Origin: Harenicola maris
GTDB taxonomy: Bacteria > Pseudomonadota > Alphaproteobacteria > Rhodobacterales > Rhodobacteraceae
Direction: 5' to 3'
Assembly: GCA_018524345.1 (NCBI GenBank)
Contig: JADQAZ010000002.1
Coordinates: 1,164,672-1,228,671 of the forward strand
Length of the DNA stretch: 64,000 nucleotides
The notes below the pieces were generated by a model. It saw nothing but the letters and a program-made list of their open reading frames with translations, made no database searches and was not told where the DNA came from. Below are positions 52,036 through 61,595 of the stretch, piece after piece. A program made the translations under genes and the position numbers. The number at the start of each line of letters is the position of its first letter. Positions within the stretch are counted from its first letter, which is position 1.

Positions 52036-52878
52036 ATGCCGCGGATCAACGAAAAGGTCAGTTACTGGATGCTGGTTCTGCCAGCCCTGACGATCATGGT
52101 GTGTTTCTATATTCTGCCGGTTCTGGGCATTTGGGAAATCGCCTTCACCGAGCCGGAAACCGGCCTTGGGAACTTTGTCAAAATGGCGGAGTCCAATGCG
52201 GTGAAGACCAGCTTTGTGATTACCTTTCGCGTGGCCGCCATCACCACGGTGGGTTGTTTGATCCTTGGCTATATCGTGGCCTATGCGATCAGCAATTTCG
52301 CAAGCCGCCTGACGCCTCTTATGGTGGCTTTGGTGATCCTGCCCTTCTGGGTTTCTGTGTTGATCCGCTCGTTCAGCTGGATCGTCCTTTTGGGGCGGTC
52401 GGGCCTTGTGAATGATGCGTTGATCCATGCGGGCATGATCGAGCGCCCGCTGCGTTTGATGCACAATGAACTGGGCGTGTTGATCGCGATGATCCACGTC
52501 ATGCTGCCCTTTGCGGTTTTGCCGATGCTGACCAATATGCGGGGTATTTCGGGGATTTATGTTCAGGCCGCGCGGAGCCTTGGCGCCAGTGAATGGACCA
52601 GTTTCCGGCAGGTCTATTTCCCGCAGACCTTGCCGGGGGTGCTCTCTGGTGCGCTGCTTGTCTTTGTGCTGTCGCTTGGCTTTTTCGTGACGCCTGCTTT
52701 GCTTGGCGGGGGGCGTGTTCTGATGATTTCGGAATATATTACCTATCAGATTCAGGAGTTCCTGAACTGGGGTCTTGGCTCTGCCCTCTCGGTTGCGCTT
52801 TTGGTGGCGACGGCCCTTGTTCTGCTGATCTCGGCCCGCTTTGTGAACCTGCGCGCCACCTTGTTGGAGCGTAAGTGA
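52036..52878 (+). CDS. PotB-like ABC permease
   Basis: The 280-residue protein has six membrane segments and the coupling loop IYVQAARSLGASEWTSFRQVYFPQTLPG typical of PotB-type permeases; LPFWVSVLIRSFSWIVLLGRSGLVN is another family block. It forms the import channel with the next protein. Its stop overlaps the following ATG. Confidence 0.92.
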   Translation: MPRINEKVSYWMLVLPALTIMVCFYILPVLGIWEIAFTEPETGLGNFVKMAESNAVKTSFVITFRVAAITTVGCLILGYIVAYAISNFASRLTPLMVALVILPFWVSVLIRSFSWIVLLGRSGLVNDALIHAGMIERPLRLMHNELGVLIAMIHVMLPFAVLPMLTNMRGISGIYVQAARSLGASEWTSFRQVYFPQTLPGVLSGALLVFVLSLGFFVTPALLGGGRVLMISEYITYQIQEFLNWGLGSALSVALLVATALVLLISARFVNLRATLLERK

Positions 52879-53651
52879 TGCAAGTATCTGCTTTCCGGAT
52901 TTTCTTTCAGACGGGTGCGTGGTTGGTCATCGCCTTTCTGGTTCTGCCGATCCTTGTGGTTCTGCCGATTTCCTTTACCGACACGAGCTATATCGGCCTG
53001 CCCAAAGAGGGGCTGTCGCTGCAGCATTACGCCAATTACTTCTCTGATCCCGACTGGCTTGGCGCGACATGGACGAGCGTTTGGGTGGGGCTGGTGGTGG
53101 CGACTTGCGCCTCGGCCCTTGGCACCGCCTTTGCCATCGGGTGCTGGTTCCTGTCGGACCGCGCGGCGATGGTGGCCCGCTGGGTTCTGATCACGCCGAT
53201 CCTTGTGCCGCCGGTGGTGCAGTCGCTCGGCTTTTACCGCTTTTGGGTCAAGCTGGGGTTGATCGACACCCATGTCGGGGTGATCCTAGCCCATACATTG
53301 CTGGCGCTGCCCTATGTGTCGATCTCGGTTTTTGCGGCCTTGACCAATCTGGACCGCAACCTGCCGCGTGCGGCGCGCAGTCTTGGGGCCTCGGTGATGC
53401 AGACGGTCTGGGCCGTGGTTGTGCCCGCCGCCCGGCCGGGGATCGCGACCGGATTTATCTTTGCCTTTATCGTCAGCTTTGACGAGATCGTCGGTGTGCT
53501 CTTCATCACCGTGCGCAATGTTCAAACCCTGCCCAAGATGATCTGGGAGGGGATTCAGGACAATATCGATCCGACAATCGCCGCGGTTGCGACCCTGTTG
53601 ATTGCCCTGACCCTGCTTGCCACCGCCATAGGAGTTCTACGCCGCTCATGA
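52878..53651 (+). CDS. PotC-like ABC permease
   Basis: The 257-residue protein has six membrane segments and the coupling loop LPRAARSLGASVMQTVWAVVVPAARPG; FIVSFDEIVGVLFITV is the PotC-family block after it. The ATG at 52878 overlaps the preceding stop (TGATG), and its own stop overlaps the amidohydrolase start by four bases, so transporter and enzyme genes form one unit. Confidence 0.92.
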   Translation: MQVSAFRIFFQTGAWLVIAFLVLPILVVLPISFTDTSYIGLPKEGLSLQHYANYFSDPDWLGATWTSVWVGLVVATCASALGTAFAIGCWFLSDRAAMVARWVLITPILVPPVVQSLGFYRFWVKLGLIDTHVGVILAHTLLALPYVSISVFAALTNLDRNLPRAARSLGASVMQTVWAVVVPAARPGIATGFIFAFIVSFDEIVGVLFITVRNVQTLPKMIWEGIQDNIDPTIAAVATLLIALTLLATAIGVLRRS

Positions 53652-55015
53652 CCCGACTGCTTTTGAAAAACGCGGCCTATATCAGCCATGACACTGGCCT
53701 GCCCGAGCTGCGCCGCGGCCATATCGCCATCGAGGGCAGCCGCATCGTTGCCCTGCCCGAGACGCTGGAGGGCACGGCTTTCGAGGCATTCGAGCCGCTG
53801 GATATGTCGGACAAGTCGGTTTCGCCGGGGTTGATCAATGCTCATACCCATTCGGTTCTGCTGGTACTGCGTGGCACGGTCGAGGATATCGAGGGCAATC
53901 TTGTCTATCAGTATATGGTCCCGGCCTCCTACCTGTTGGAGCCAGTGGAGCGGGCGGCGATTGCGCGGCTGGCCTGCGCCGAGGCGATCCGGTCTGGCAC
54001 GACGACGCTGGTCGATCCGCTGCGCCATGTGGCCGATTACGCCCCCGCGATGATCGACAGCGGGTTGCGGCTCTGGCTGGCGGAAAGCTGTGCCGATGCG
54101 GTGACCACCGAGGTTGGCAGCGGCACCTACCGCTTTGACCGCGACTTCGGGCAGACATTCCTTGACCGCACCGAGGCCCTGATCGAGCGTTTCCACGGCG
54201 CCGAGGATGACCGTGTGCGGGTGATGATTGCCGCCCATGCGCCGGACAATTGCAGCCCGTGGATGCTGGGTCAGCTGAAGGAAATGGCGCGCAAGCATGG
54301 GTTGCGGCGCACGGTGCACCTGAGCCAGATCATCAGCGAGAAAGAGCAGGTCGAGGCGCTGCATGGCTGCACATCGACCGAGTATCTCGACCAGAATGAT
54401 TTTCTGGGGGATGACCTGATCGCGATCCACTGGACATTCTGCACCGAGAGCGATGTGGCGCGGCTGGCCGAGACTGGCACGTGGCTGGGTCATTGCCCCT
54501 CGTCCATGTCGGCCAAGGGGCCGCATCCCCTGCCGATGCGGGCCATTCTGGATCACGGGGTCAAGATCGTTCTGGGTACGGACAATATGACCGAGGATAT
54601 GTTCCACGCGATGAAGCTGGGGCTGACTCTGCATCGCGGGGCCTATCAGCGCTCGGTCACGCCGACGCCGGGGCAGGTTTTCAACTATGCCACGCTCAAT
54701 GCCGCCAAGGCGCTGGACCGGCCCGATATCGGCAGCATCGGGGTGGGGCAGAAGGCCGATCTGGCGATGTTCAACCTTTATGCGCCGGCGCTGAACCCGC
54801 GTGTCTCGCTGGTGTCGAACCTTGTGCATTACGGCCATCCCGGCACGGTGACGGATACCATGGTGGACGGGAAATTCCTGATGCGGGACGGTGTTTTGAC
54901 CACGATCGATGAGCGCGCCGCCGTGATGGAGGCGCAGCAGGCCACCGATGCGATGTGGCGCCGTTTTGGCGCCGAGGACCGGGGCGTGCCTTTGCCTGCC
55001 ACGGATGTGCTTTGA
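53648..55015 (+). CDS. Amidohydrolase of the TrzA/AtzA-cytosine deaminase type
   Basis: The 455-residue metal-dependent hydrolase has the family metal and catalytic sites in order: SPGLINAHTHS (H-x-H), AAHAPDNCSP, VHLSQIISEKEQV, AIHWTF, GHCPSSM and LGTDNM with the final Asp. Relatives deaminate purines, pyrimidines and s-triazines or open such rings. In this operon it may act on an imino or amino derivative of a hydantoin or a related heterocycle; the substrate is unknown. It is translationally coupled to the permease gene. Confidence 0.88.
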   Translation: MTRLLLKNAAYISHDTGLPELRRGHIAIEGSRIVALPETLEGTAFEAFEPLDMSDKSVSPGLINAHTHSVLLVLRGTVEDIEGNLVYQYMVPASYLLEPVERAAIARLACAEAIRSGTTTLVDPLRHVADYAPAMIDSGLRLWLAESCADAVTTEVGSGTYRFDRDFGQTFLDRTEALIERFHGAEDDRVRVMIAAHAPDNCSPWMLGQLKEMARKHGLRRTVHLSQIISEKEQVEALHGCTSTEYLDQNDFLGDDLIAIHWTFCTESDVARLAETGTWLGHCPSSMSAKGPHPLPMRAILDHGVKIVLGTDNMTEDMFHAMKLGLTLHRGAYQRSVTPTPGQVFNYATLNAAKALDRPDIGSIGVGQKADLAMFNLYAPALNPRVSLVSNLVHYGHPGTVTDTMVDGKFLMRDGVLTTIDERAAVMEAQQATDAMWRRFGAEDRGVPLPATDVL

Positions 55016-55034
55016 AGGGTAAAGGACGGGCGAG

Positions 55035-55796
55035 ATGACTTTTTCGATCATAGGGCGCTGTGCGCGCACGGGCGCCTTTGGCGCGGCGATTACCACCTCT
55101 GACCTTGCGGTGGGATCGCGCTGTGTGCGTTTGCTGCACGGGAAGGGCGCGATGCTGTCCCAGCACCGGACGGACAGCCGTTTGGGGGACCTAGGCATCG
55201 GCCTGTTGGGCGAGGGGAAGAGCGCGCAGGAGACCGTGACCTCGGTGTGCAATTCGACCAAGGACATCGAATGGCGCCAGATCGGGGCGCTGGATGCCAC
55301 GGGCCGCGCGGCGGCCTATCACGGGCGGCGGATGTATTCGATCTATACCCATAGCATCGACAAGGATTGCCTCGCGCTCGGGAATATTCTGGCCAATGAA
55401 AAGGTGACCCGCAAGATGGCCGAGGCATTTGCCCGTGACCCCGCGCTGCCCCTTGGCGAGCGGTTGATGCGCGCGCTTGAGGCGGGGCGCGATGCGGGCG
55501 GAGAGATCCTTGGGCCGCTGCGTTCGGCGGCGGTGCGGGTGACGGGCGAGCATGGGATCGACGCGCTGGACCTGCGGCTGGATATGTCCGAGAGCACGGC
55601 GGTGGAAGACCTGCGCGCCTTGGTCGATGCCTATGCCGGGCGGGCCGAGATCCTGCGCGATGTGGCGCTTGCGCCCGAGGGCATCCCTGTGATGCGGAGC
55701 CTCTTCGAGGCGAGTATCGAGCGGATCGAGGAGCTGGGTCTTGAGGCGCGGTTCCCCACGGCGCAGCATCGCGACAGCTGGACCTTGCGGGACTGA
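55035..55796 (+). CDS. DUF1028 family protein (second paralogue)
   Basis: The 253-residue protein begins MTFSIIGRCARTGAFGAAITTSDLAVGSRC and continues with SQHRTDSRLGDLGIGLLGEG and GNILANEKVTRKMAEAF, the DUF1028 pattern. It is about 30 residues longer than its relative at 46948. Both lie inside the hydantoin cluster next to amide hydrolases, so a hydrolytic helper role is a fair guess but unproven. Confidence 0.88.
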   Translation: MTFSIIGRCARTGAFGAAITTSDLAVGSRCVRLLHGKGAMLSQHRTDSRLGDLGIGLLGEGKSAQETVTSVCNSTKDIEWRQIGALDATGRAAAYHGRRMYSIYTHSIDKDCLALGNILANEKVTRKMAEAFARDPALPLGERLMRALEAGRDAGGEILGPLRSAAVRVTGEHGIDALDLRLDMSESTAVEDLRALVDAYAGRAEILRDVALAPEGIPVMRSLFEASIERIEELGLEARFPTAQHRDSWTLRD

Positions 55797-55801
55797 TCCC
55801 C

Positions 55802-57091
55802 GTGGCGGGCGAACAGATATACTGGCAAGCGCCCGATCCGGTGGAAGCCGGGGCCGAAGCCGCCCCTGAGCGGGTTGATATTGCGGTGATCGGCGCGGGC
55901 TATACGGGGTTGAGCGTTGCGCTGCACCTCGCGCAGGCCGGTCGCTCTGTCACCGTGTTCGAGGCGGGCGGTATTGGCGCGGGCTGTTCCTCGCGCAATG
56001 GCGGCATGGTAGGGCCGAGTTTTCACAAGCTGGGGTCGGCGGGCCTGATTGCGCGCTATGGCGAGGCCAAGACTTTGGCGATCATGCGCGAGGGTATCCA
56101 TGCGCTGGATTATCTCGAGGCCTTTGTCGCCGAGCATGCACTGGACTGCGATTTGCAGATGCGGGGCCGGTTTCGCGGGGCGCGCAGGTTGGCGGATTAT
56201 GACGCCATGGGGCGCGAGGGGGATTGGCTCTCGCGTCATCTCGGCCTGCCGGTTGCGATGGTGCCGCGGGCCGAGCAGGAACGGGAGATTGGCAGCGCCT
56301 TCTATCACGGCGGCGCGGTGTATCTGCGCGATGGCGGCGTGCACCCCCGCAAGCTGTTGGTTGCGCTTGCACAGGCCGCGCGGGCCGCGGGGGTGCTGAT
56401 CCTGCCGCATTGCCCCGTTACCGCCATGCGCCGCGAGGGGGCGCAGACCGCCCTACAGACGCCGCGCGGCACCGTCACCGCGCAGGAGGTGGTCGTGGCG
56501 ACCAATGCCTATGCGGACAGGCGCACGCCCGCGATGCAGCGGCGTGTTGTGTCCCTGTGCACCGCCGCCGTTGCCACCAAGGAAATACCGCAGCCCCTGA
56601 TGGCGGAGCTGACGCCCAAGGGGCGGATGTTCGGCGAGTCGGGCCGTGTGTTTATGTGGTTCCGTCCCACGCCGGACGGACGCCGGTTTATCTTTGGCGG
56701 CCGGATCGGGCGCCCCGGAGGCAGTGCCGAGACCCAGCGGCGGGCCTTTGGCCGCGCCATCACGCGGGTGTTTCCGCAAATCGGCGATGTGCATCTGAGC
56801 CATGTCTGGTCTGGCAATGTGGCCTATACCCCCGATCACAGCCCGCATCTGGGGTTTGAGGATGGTGTCTGGCTGGCCGGGGGGTATTGTGGGTCGGGCG
56901 TGACGCGGAGCATCTATTTCGGAATGAAGCTGGCGCGGAAAATCCTGAAGGCGCAGGGGGGCGATACGGCCTTTGATGACCTGCCCTTCGCGCGGGTTCC
57001 CTTCAGCCCCTTTTCGGGGGCCGCTGCACATGTGATGACAAAATGGTATGCCCATCTCGATGCCCGCGATCTGCGGCGGGATCGGGGCTGA
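55802..57091 (+). CDS. FAD-dependent amino acid oxidase/dehydrogenase (DAO family)
   Basis: The 429-residue flavoprotein has the dinucleotide-binding motif IAVIGAGYTGLSVALHLAQAG, the GxSSRNGGMVGP DAO-family loop, and the C-terminal AGGYCGSGVTRS that closes the FAD site. It would oxidise an amine, probably the D-amino acid released by the carbamoylase, to a 2-oxoacid. The GTG at 55802 lies five bases after the preceding stop. Family members also act on sarcosine or gamma-glutamylputrescine, so the substrate is inferred from context. Confidence 0.87.
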   Translation: MAGEQIYWQAPDPVEAGAEAAPERVDIAVIGAGYTGLSVALHLAQAGRSVTVFEAGGIGAGCSSRNGGMVGPSFHKLGSAGLIARYGEAKTLAIMREGIHALDYLEAFVAEHALDCDLQMRGRFRGARRLADYDAMGREGDWLSRHLGLPVAMVPRAEQEREIGSAFYHGGAVYLRDGGVHPRKLLVALAQAARAAGVLILPHCPVTAMRREGAQTALQTPRGTVTAQEVVVATNAYADRRTPAMQRRVVSLCTAAVATKEIPQPLMAELTPKGRMFGESGRVFMWFRPTPDGRRFIFGGRIGRPGGSAETQRRAFGRAITRVFPQIGDVHLSHVWSGNVAYTPDHSPHLGFEDGVWLAGGYCGSGVTRSIYFGMKLARKILKAQGGDTAFDDLPFARVPFSPFSGAAAHVMTKWYAHLDARDLRRDRG

Positions 57092-57119
57092 GGCCAAGAC
57101 GCCAGCAAGGAGCGCCAAT

Positions 57120-58568
57120 ATGCAATTCGACACGGTAATTCACGGCGGAACGCTGGTGACCAGCAGCGATGTGGCCAAGGGCGATATCGGCATTCGCGAT
57201 GGCCGGATCGTGGCCCTGGCCGAGAGCCTGAGCGGCGGTGACCAGCGCATCGACGCCGGAGGGCGGCTGGTCATGCCCGGCGGGATCGAGGCCCATGCCC
57301 ATATCGCGCAGGAGAGCTCCTCTGGTGTGATGGGGGCGGATGATTACCTGAGCGGCTCGGTTTCGGCGGCTTTTGGTGGGAACTCCTCTTTCATTCCCTT
57401 TGCCGCGCAGCATCGCGGGCAATCGGTTGATGAGGTGATTGCCACCTATGACGCCCGCGCGGCAAGTTCGGTGATTGATTACAGCTATCATCTGATTATC
57501 ACCGACCCGAGCGCAGAGGTGTTGCAGGACCAGCTGCCGCGTGCCTTTGCCCGCGGGATCACTTCGTTCAAGGTTTTCATGACCTATGACATGATGAATA
57601 TCGGCGATGGCGGTATGCTCGATATCCTGAGCGTGGCGCGGGAGCATGGGGCGATCACCATGGTTCATGCCGAGAATAACGACATGGTCAAATGGATGAA
57701 TGGTCGGCTGGCGGAGGCCGGGCTGACTGCGCCGAAATACCATGCCATTTCCCGCCCCGAGCTGGCCGAGGAGGAGGCGATCAACCGTGCTGTCTCTCTT
57801 GCCAAGCTGGTGGATGCGCCCCTGTTCATTGTCCATGTCTCCACCGCGGGGGGCGCGGCGATTGTGCAGCGCGAGATCCTTGCGGGGACGCGGCTCTTTG
57901 CGGAGACCTGCCCGCAGTATCTTGCCTTTACCCGCGATGATCTGGACCGGCCGGGGATGGAGGGGGCGAAGTTTGTCTGCTCGCCGCCCCTGCGCGATGC
58001 CGAGACGGCAGAGGCCCTGTGGCGGCACATCAAATCGGGCACCTTTACCTCGGTGAGTTCCGATCATGCGCCTTACCGCTATGACGAGACGGGCAAGTTT
58101 ATCAAGGGCGCGGATGTGCCCTATCCGCAGATCAGCAACGGCATGCCCGGTATTGCGGCTCGCTTGCCCTATCTGTTTTCGGAAGGGGTGGTGAAGGGGC
58201 GGATCAGCCTGCAGGAATTTGTTGGCCTATCCTCTGCCAATGCGGCGGGGACCTTTGGGATGACCGGCAAGGGCAGCCTTGCGCCGGGTATGGATGCGGA
58301 TATCGCGATCTGGGATCCGGAGGCCACGCGGGTGATGGGCCTGCAAGACCAGCATGACAATATGGATTATACCCCCTTTGAGGGGATGGAATTGACCGGC
58401 GTTCCGGAGACCGTGATGAACCGCGGCGCTCTGATCACCCATAAGGGTGCGCTTGTCGCGAAAGAGGGGCAGGGGCAGTTCGTTGCGCGTGCGCCTATGA
58501 CACTGTCGGGACATGGCCATCTGGCCAAGGAACGCGATCCGGCGCAGAATTTCGGAGCACAGATATGA
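57120..58568 (+). CDS. D-hydantoinase / dihydropyrimidinase
   Basis: The 482-residue enzyme has the hydantoinase metal site: H59 and H61 in GGIEAHAHI, the carboxylated K151 in SFKVFMTYD, then His in MVHAEN and IVHVSTAGG, and Asp in SSDHAPYR. It opens hydantoin or dihydropyrimidine rings to N-carbamoyl amino acids. The ATG at 57120 follows AAGGAG; the longer frame from 57048 overlaps the flavoprotein gene. It feeds the carbamoylase encoded at 47613-48548 on the other strand. Confidence 0.93.
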   Translation: MQFDTVIHGGTLVTSSDVAKGDIGIRDGRIVALAESLSGGDQRIDAGGRLVMPGGIEAHAHIAQESSSGVMGADDYLSGSVSAAFGGNSSFIPFAAQHRGQSVDEVIATYDARAASSVIDYSYHLIITDPSAEVLQDQLPRAFARGITSFKVFMTYDMMNIGDGGMLDILSVAREHGAITMVHAENNDMVKWMNGRLAEAGLTAPKYHAISRPELAEEEAINRAVSLAKLVDAPLFIVHVSTAGGAAIVQREILAGTRLFAETCPQYLAFTRDDLDRPGMEGAKFVCSPPLRDAETAEALWRHIKSGTFTSVSSDHAPYRYDETGKFIKGADVPYPQISNGMPGIAARLPYLFSEGVVKGRISLQEFVGLSSANAAGTFGMTGKGSLAPGMDADIAIWDPEATRVMGLQDQHDNMDYTPFEGMELTGVPETVMNRGALITHKGALVAKEGQGQFVARAPMTLSGHGHLAKERDPAQNFGAQI

Positions 58569-59236
58569 GCGGGGGCAGCGCCGGACAGGGGCCGATTGTC
58601 ATCATCAACCCGAATTCCTCGGAGAAGGTGACAGAAGAGATCGCCCGCGCTGTCGCGCCCTTCCGCCTGTCCGGTGGCCCGGCGTTCGAATGTATCGGCA
58701 TCGCCAAGGGGCCTGCCACCATATCCACCATGAAGGACAGTTCCGAGGCCGCCTTGAACGTTGCCGAGATCGTTCAGGCGCGCCCCGATGCCTCTGCCTT
58801 TGTGGTGGCCTGTTTCTCCGACCCCGGGGTGGATCTGTGCCGGACCTTGGTGCGCCAGCCGGTGATCGGCTATCAGGAGGCGGGTATCCTGAGCGCCATG
58901 GGGCAGGCGGATTTGTTCGGCATCATCGCCCTTGGCCCTGCCTCTGTTGCGCGGCACCGGTTGCGCATTCGGCAGATGGGCGTTGAGGCTCGGCTGGCGG
59001 CGGAATTGCCGCTCAGCAATGTTTCCGCCGAGGATGCGGGCCAAAGCGACGCGGTTTTCGAGCAGACGCTGGAGGTCGGGGCGAAGCTGCGCGACGCGGG
59101 CGCGGGGGCGATCGTTCTGGGCTGCGCGGGCTTTTCCCCCCGTCGCAGGGCGCTTGAGCAGGCGCTTGGGGTGCGGATCGTCGATCCGGTGACCGCGGCG
59201 GCGGCCATGGCCTTGGGGGCAACTGTCGGGCTGTAG
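58565..59236 (+). CDS. Asp/Glu/hydantoin racemase family protein
   Basis: The 223-residue protein has the two catalytic cysteines of the family in VVACFSDPG and VLGCAGF, and the N-terminal IVIINPNSSEKVTEEI typical of hydantoin racemases. It would interconvert L- and D-5-substituted hydantoins so that the D-specific hydantoinase can use both. Its ATG overlaps the hydantoinase stop by four bases. It ends the operon. Confidence 0.92.
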   Translation: MSGGSAGQGPIVIINPNSSEKVTEEIARAVAPFRLSGGPAFECIGIAKGPATISTMKDSSEAALNVAEIVQARPDASAFVVACFSDPGVDLCRTLVRQPVIGYQEAGILSAMGQADLFGIIALGPASVARHRLRIRQMGVEARLAAELPLSNVSAEDAGQSDAVFEQTLEVGAKLRDAGAGAIVLGCAGFSPRRRALEQALGVRIVDPVTAAAAMALGATVGL

Positions 59237-59354
59237 CCTGTTGCCCTTGGGGATTGCGACTGGCCGAAAAACTTTTGCCGGGCCAAGACTGAAATGGCTT
59301 CCCTTGGATTGTTTGCTATCATCGCGGTGAACAGGGCCGAGTGGGAGTGGTGTT

Positions 59355-60326
59355 ATGGCACGTTGGGCAGGGGTTTTCGGGATTGCTTTGGTGATGGGGC
59401 TGACGGCCTTTGGCGGGCGGGCCGCGACGCTTTCGGCGGATGTTCCTGCATGGCTGCGTGCCCATGTGGGCACGGGAGAGGGGCAGATTGCGCCGGTTGT
59501 GCTGGAGCGGGCGCGGGACCTTTACAAGCAGCAGATGCGCAAATCGCGGGTGCGCAACCCCTGTTACATGGCGATGGATGCGACGCGGCCGAGCACCTCG
59601 CGCAGCGGGGCGCCGGCGAAACGGTTTTATACCATTTGCGAGGGGCGGCAGACCTTTACGGCTGTCTCCTCGGGCTATGGCAGCGGGCGGAACCTGCCGC
59701 AGGCGAATTTCAGGAATGGCCGCGAATGTGCGCGCCATTTCAGCAATGCGCTGGATTCGAACCTGACGGCGGGGGGCTCTTATCTGACGGCGGAGGCGCG
59801 GACCTCGCATAAGGGGTATTTCACGCGCTCGGGCAAGCGGGTTGCCTTCAACCGGACCTTCCTTGTGTTTGACGGCATGGGAGAGACCTCCAACGCGCGG
59901 GAGCGGGCGATTGGCGGGCATCAGGCGACCTTTCTGCGCACCCAGTGCCGGTTTAACGCGCCCGAAAGCCCCTATGCCGATGACAGTGGCTTTGCCCGTC
60001 TGGGGCGACTGGTGGACTACACGAGCGGGCGCAGCAACGGCTGCACCACATGGTCGGAGGATGTGTCAAAGCGGATCATTTCCTTGGTCGAGCGCCAGCG
60101 GACGACCCTGTATATCTATCCGGAGTCGCGGGATATCAACGCGGTGGCCAAGGCGGCGGGGAACCCTGCCTCTCTTGCGCAGAAGGGGCTGTATTGGAAT
60201 GCCGCCTGCCTGAGCCAGATCGGTGCGCCGAAATTCTGGCGCAAGCAGAGCCTTGAGCCGGTGATCCGGCGGTGGCGGCGGTCTTTGCCGCAGCAGGCCG
60301 CAGGGGAATTGCCGATCTGTCGCTAG
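59355..60326 (+). CDS. Secreted L,D-transpeptidase-like (YkuD_2-type) protein
   Basis: The 323-residue protein has a signal peptide (MARWAGVFGIALVMGLTAFGGRAAT). Its C-terminal half holds LVFDGMGETSN, GHQATF and GRSNGCTTWSEDVSKRIISLV with the likely nucleophile C230. That S-x-GC pattern followed by a helix and LYIYPES resembles the murein L,D-transpeptidase catalytic family PF13645. It may modify peptidoglycan cross-links in the periplasm. It is a single gene unrelated to its neighbours. The family call is by pattern, so moderate confidence. Confidence 0.6.
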   Translation: MARWAGVFGIALVMGLTAFGGRAATLSADVPAWLRAHVGTGEGQIAPVVLERARDLYKQQMRKSRVRNPCYMAMDATRPSTSRSGAPAKRFYTICEGRQTFTAVSSGYGSGRNLPQANFRNGRECARHFSNALDSNLTAGGSYLTAEARTSHKGYFTRSGKRVAFNRTFLVFDGMGETSNARERAIGGHQATFLRTQCRFNAPESPYADDSGFARLGRLVDYTSGRSNGCTTWSEDVSKRIISLVERQRTTLYIYPESRDINAVAKAAGNPASLAQKGLYWNAACLSQIGAPKFWRKQSLEPVIRRWRRSLPQQAAGELPICR

Positions 60327-60335
60327 GCGGCGGGG

Positions 60336-61595
60336 TCAGATCAGGGCTGTGGACAGGAGCGGGAAACGGCTGAGCAGGACGAGGATCACCGCCACGGCAA
60401 GCAAGAAGGGCCAGAGGGAGCGGAAGATCTGCCATGGGGAGACGCCGCTCATGGTTGAGGCCACGTAGAGGCCGACGCCGACGGGTGGGGTGAGCAGGCC
60501 CAGAACGAGGTTGAGGCACATCACGACGCCGAATTGGTAGGGGTCGATGTTGTAGTCGTTCATCGCGATGGGGAGGAGGATCGGTGTGATCAGGATCACC
60601 GCCGCGATGCCGTCGATCAGCATGCCGACCGCAAGCAGCACGCAGTTCACGATCAGCAGGAAGACGAAGGGGTCGCTAGTGATGGAGGTGATCAGGGCGG
60701 CGAGTTTTTGCGGCAGGGCCTCGTAGATGATGACCCAGCCAAAGACGCTGGCTGCCGCGATCATGAAGACGATCATGGAGGCGTTGACCGCAGTGCGTTT
60801 GAACAGGGCGAAGAGGGCGCTTGGTTTGAGCTCTCCGTAGATCAGCCAGCCGACGAGGAAGGCGATGAGGGAGGCAATGGCGGCGGATTCCGTGGGGGTT
60901 GCGATGCCAAAGAGGATGCCGCCGATGATCGCCAGCGGGATCAGCGCGGCGGGCAGGCAGGCAAGGAGGGCCGCGAGGGATTCCTTGCGCGTGAACCAGT
61001 CGCCTTTGGGAAAGCCCTGAAAGAACCCGATGATGGCGATGACGCAGGCAAAGGAGATCGCCATCAGAAGGCCGGGCAGGATCCCTGCAAGGAACATGTC
61101 GCCAATCGGGATCTGTGCCAGCACGCCAAAGATCACGAACATCATCGAGGGCGGGATCACGGGCGCGAGCAGGCCGCCGGCGGCGGTTGTGGCGGCGGCA
61201 AAGCCCTTGTCGTAGCCTTCTTTTTCCATCTCGGGGGTCATGGCGCGGGCCATGACGGCGATCTGCGCCGTGGCAGAGCCGATGATGGCGGCCATGAACA
61301 TATTGGCCAGCAGGTTGATATAAGCCAGCCCGCCGCGAAACCCGCCGACAAAGACGCGGGCGGCATTGATCAGGCGGCGGGTCATGCCGCCCTCGTTCAT
61401 CATCTCGCCGGTCAGCATGAACAGGGGAATGGCCAGCAGCCCGTAGGTTTCCAGCCCCGAGAACATCTTTTGCCCGAAGCTGTCATAGAGGACGGTATTG
61501 CCACTTTCCCAGATGTACCAGATCGCGGTGAGCGACAACACAAGGGCGACGGGCACCGAGATCAGCAGTTTGAAGGCAAATACGAAGGGGGTCAT
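60336..61595 (-). CDS. dctM: TRAP transporter large permease (DctM), HAO-linked
   Basis: The 419-residue membrane protein has DctM hallmarks: LETYGLLAIPLFMLTGEMMNEGG, AAIIGSATAQIAVMARAMTPEMEKEGYDKGFAAATTAAGGLLAPVIPPSMMFVIFG. It overlaps the dctQ gene by four bases and ends the operon that begins with the dioxygenase gene. It is the third TRAP permease in the window and not closely similar to the other two by eye. Confidence 0.92.
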   Translation of the reverse strand: MTPFVFAFKLLISVPVALVLSLTAIWYIWESGNTVLYDSFGQKMFSGLETYGLLAIPLFMLTGEMMNEGGMTRRLINAARVFVGGFRGGLAYINLLANMFMAAIIGSATAQIAVMARAMTPEMEKEGYDKGFAAATTAAGGLLAPVIPPSMMFVIFGVLAQIPIGDMFLAGILPGLLMAISFACVIAIIGFFQGFPKGDWFTRKESLAALLACLPAALIPLAIIGGILFGIATPTESAAIASLIAFLVGWLIYGELKPSALFALFKRTAVNASMIVFMIAAASVFGWVIIYEALPQKLAALITSITSDPFVFLLIVNCVLLAVGMLIDGIAAVILITPILLPIAMNDYNIDPYQFGVVMCLNLVLGLLTPPVGVGLYVASTMSGVSPWQIFRSLWPFLLAVAVILVLLSRFPLLSTALI

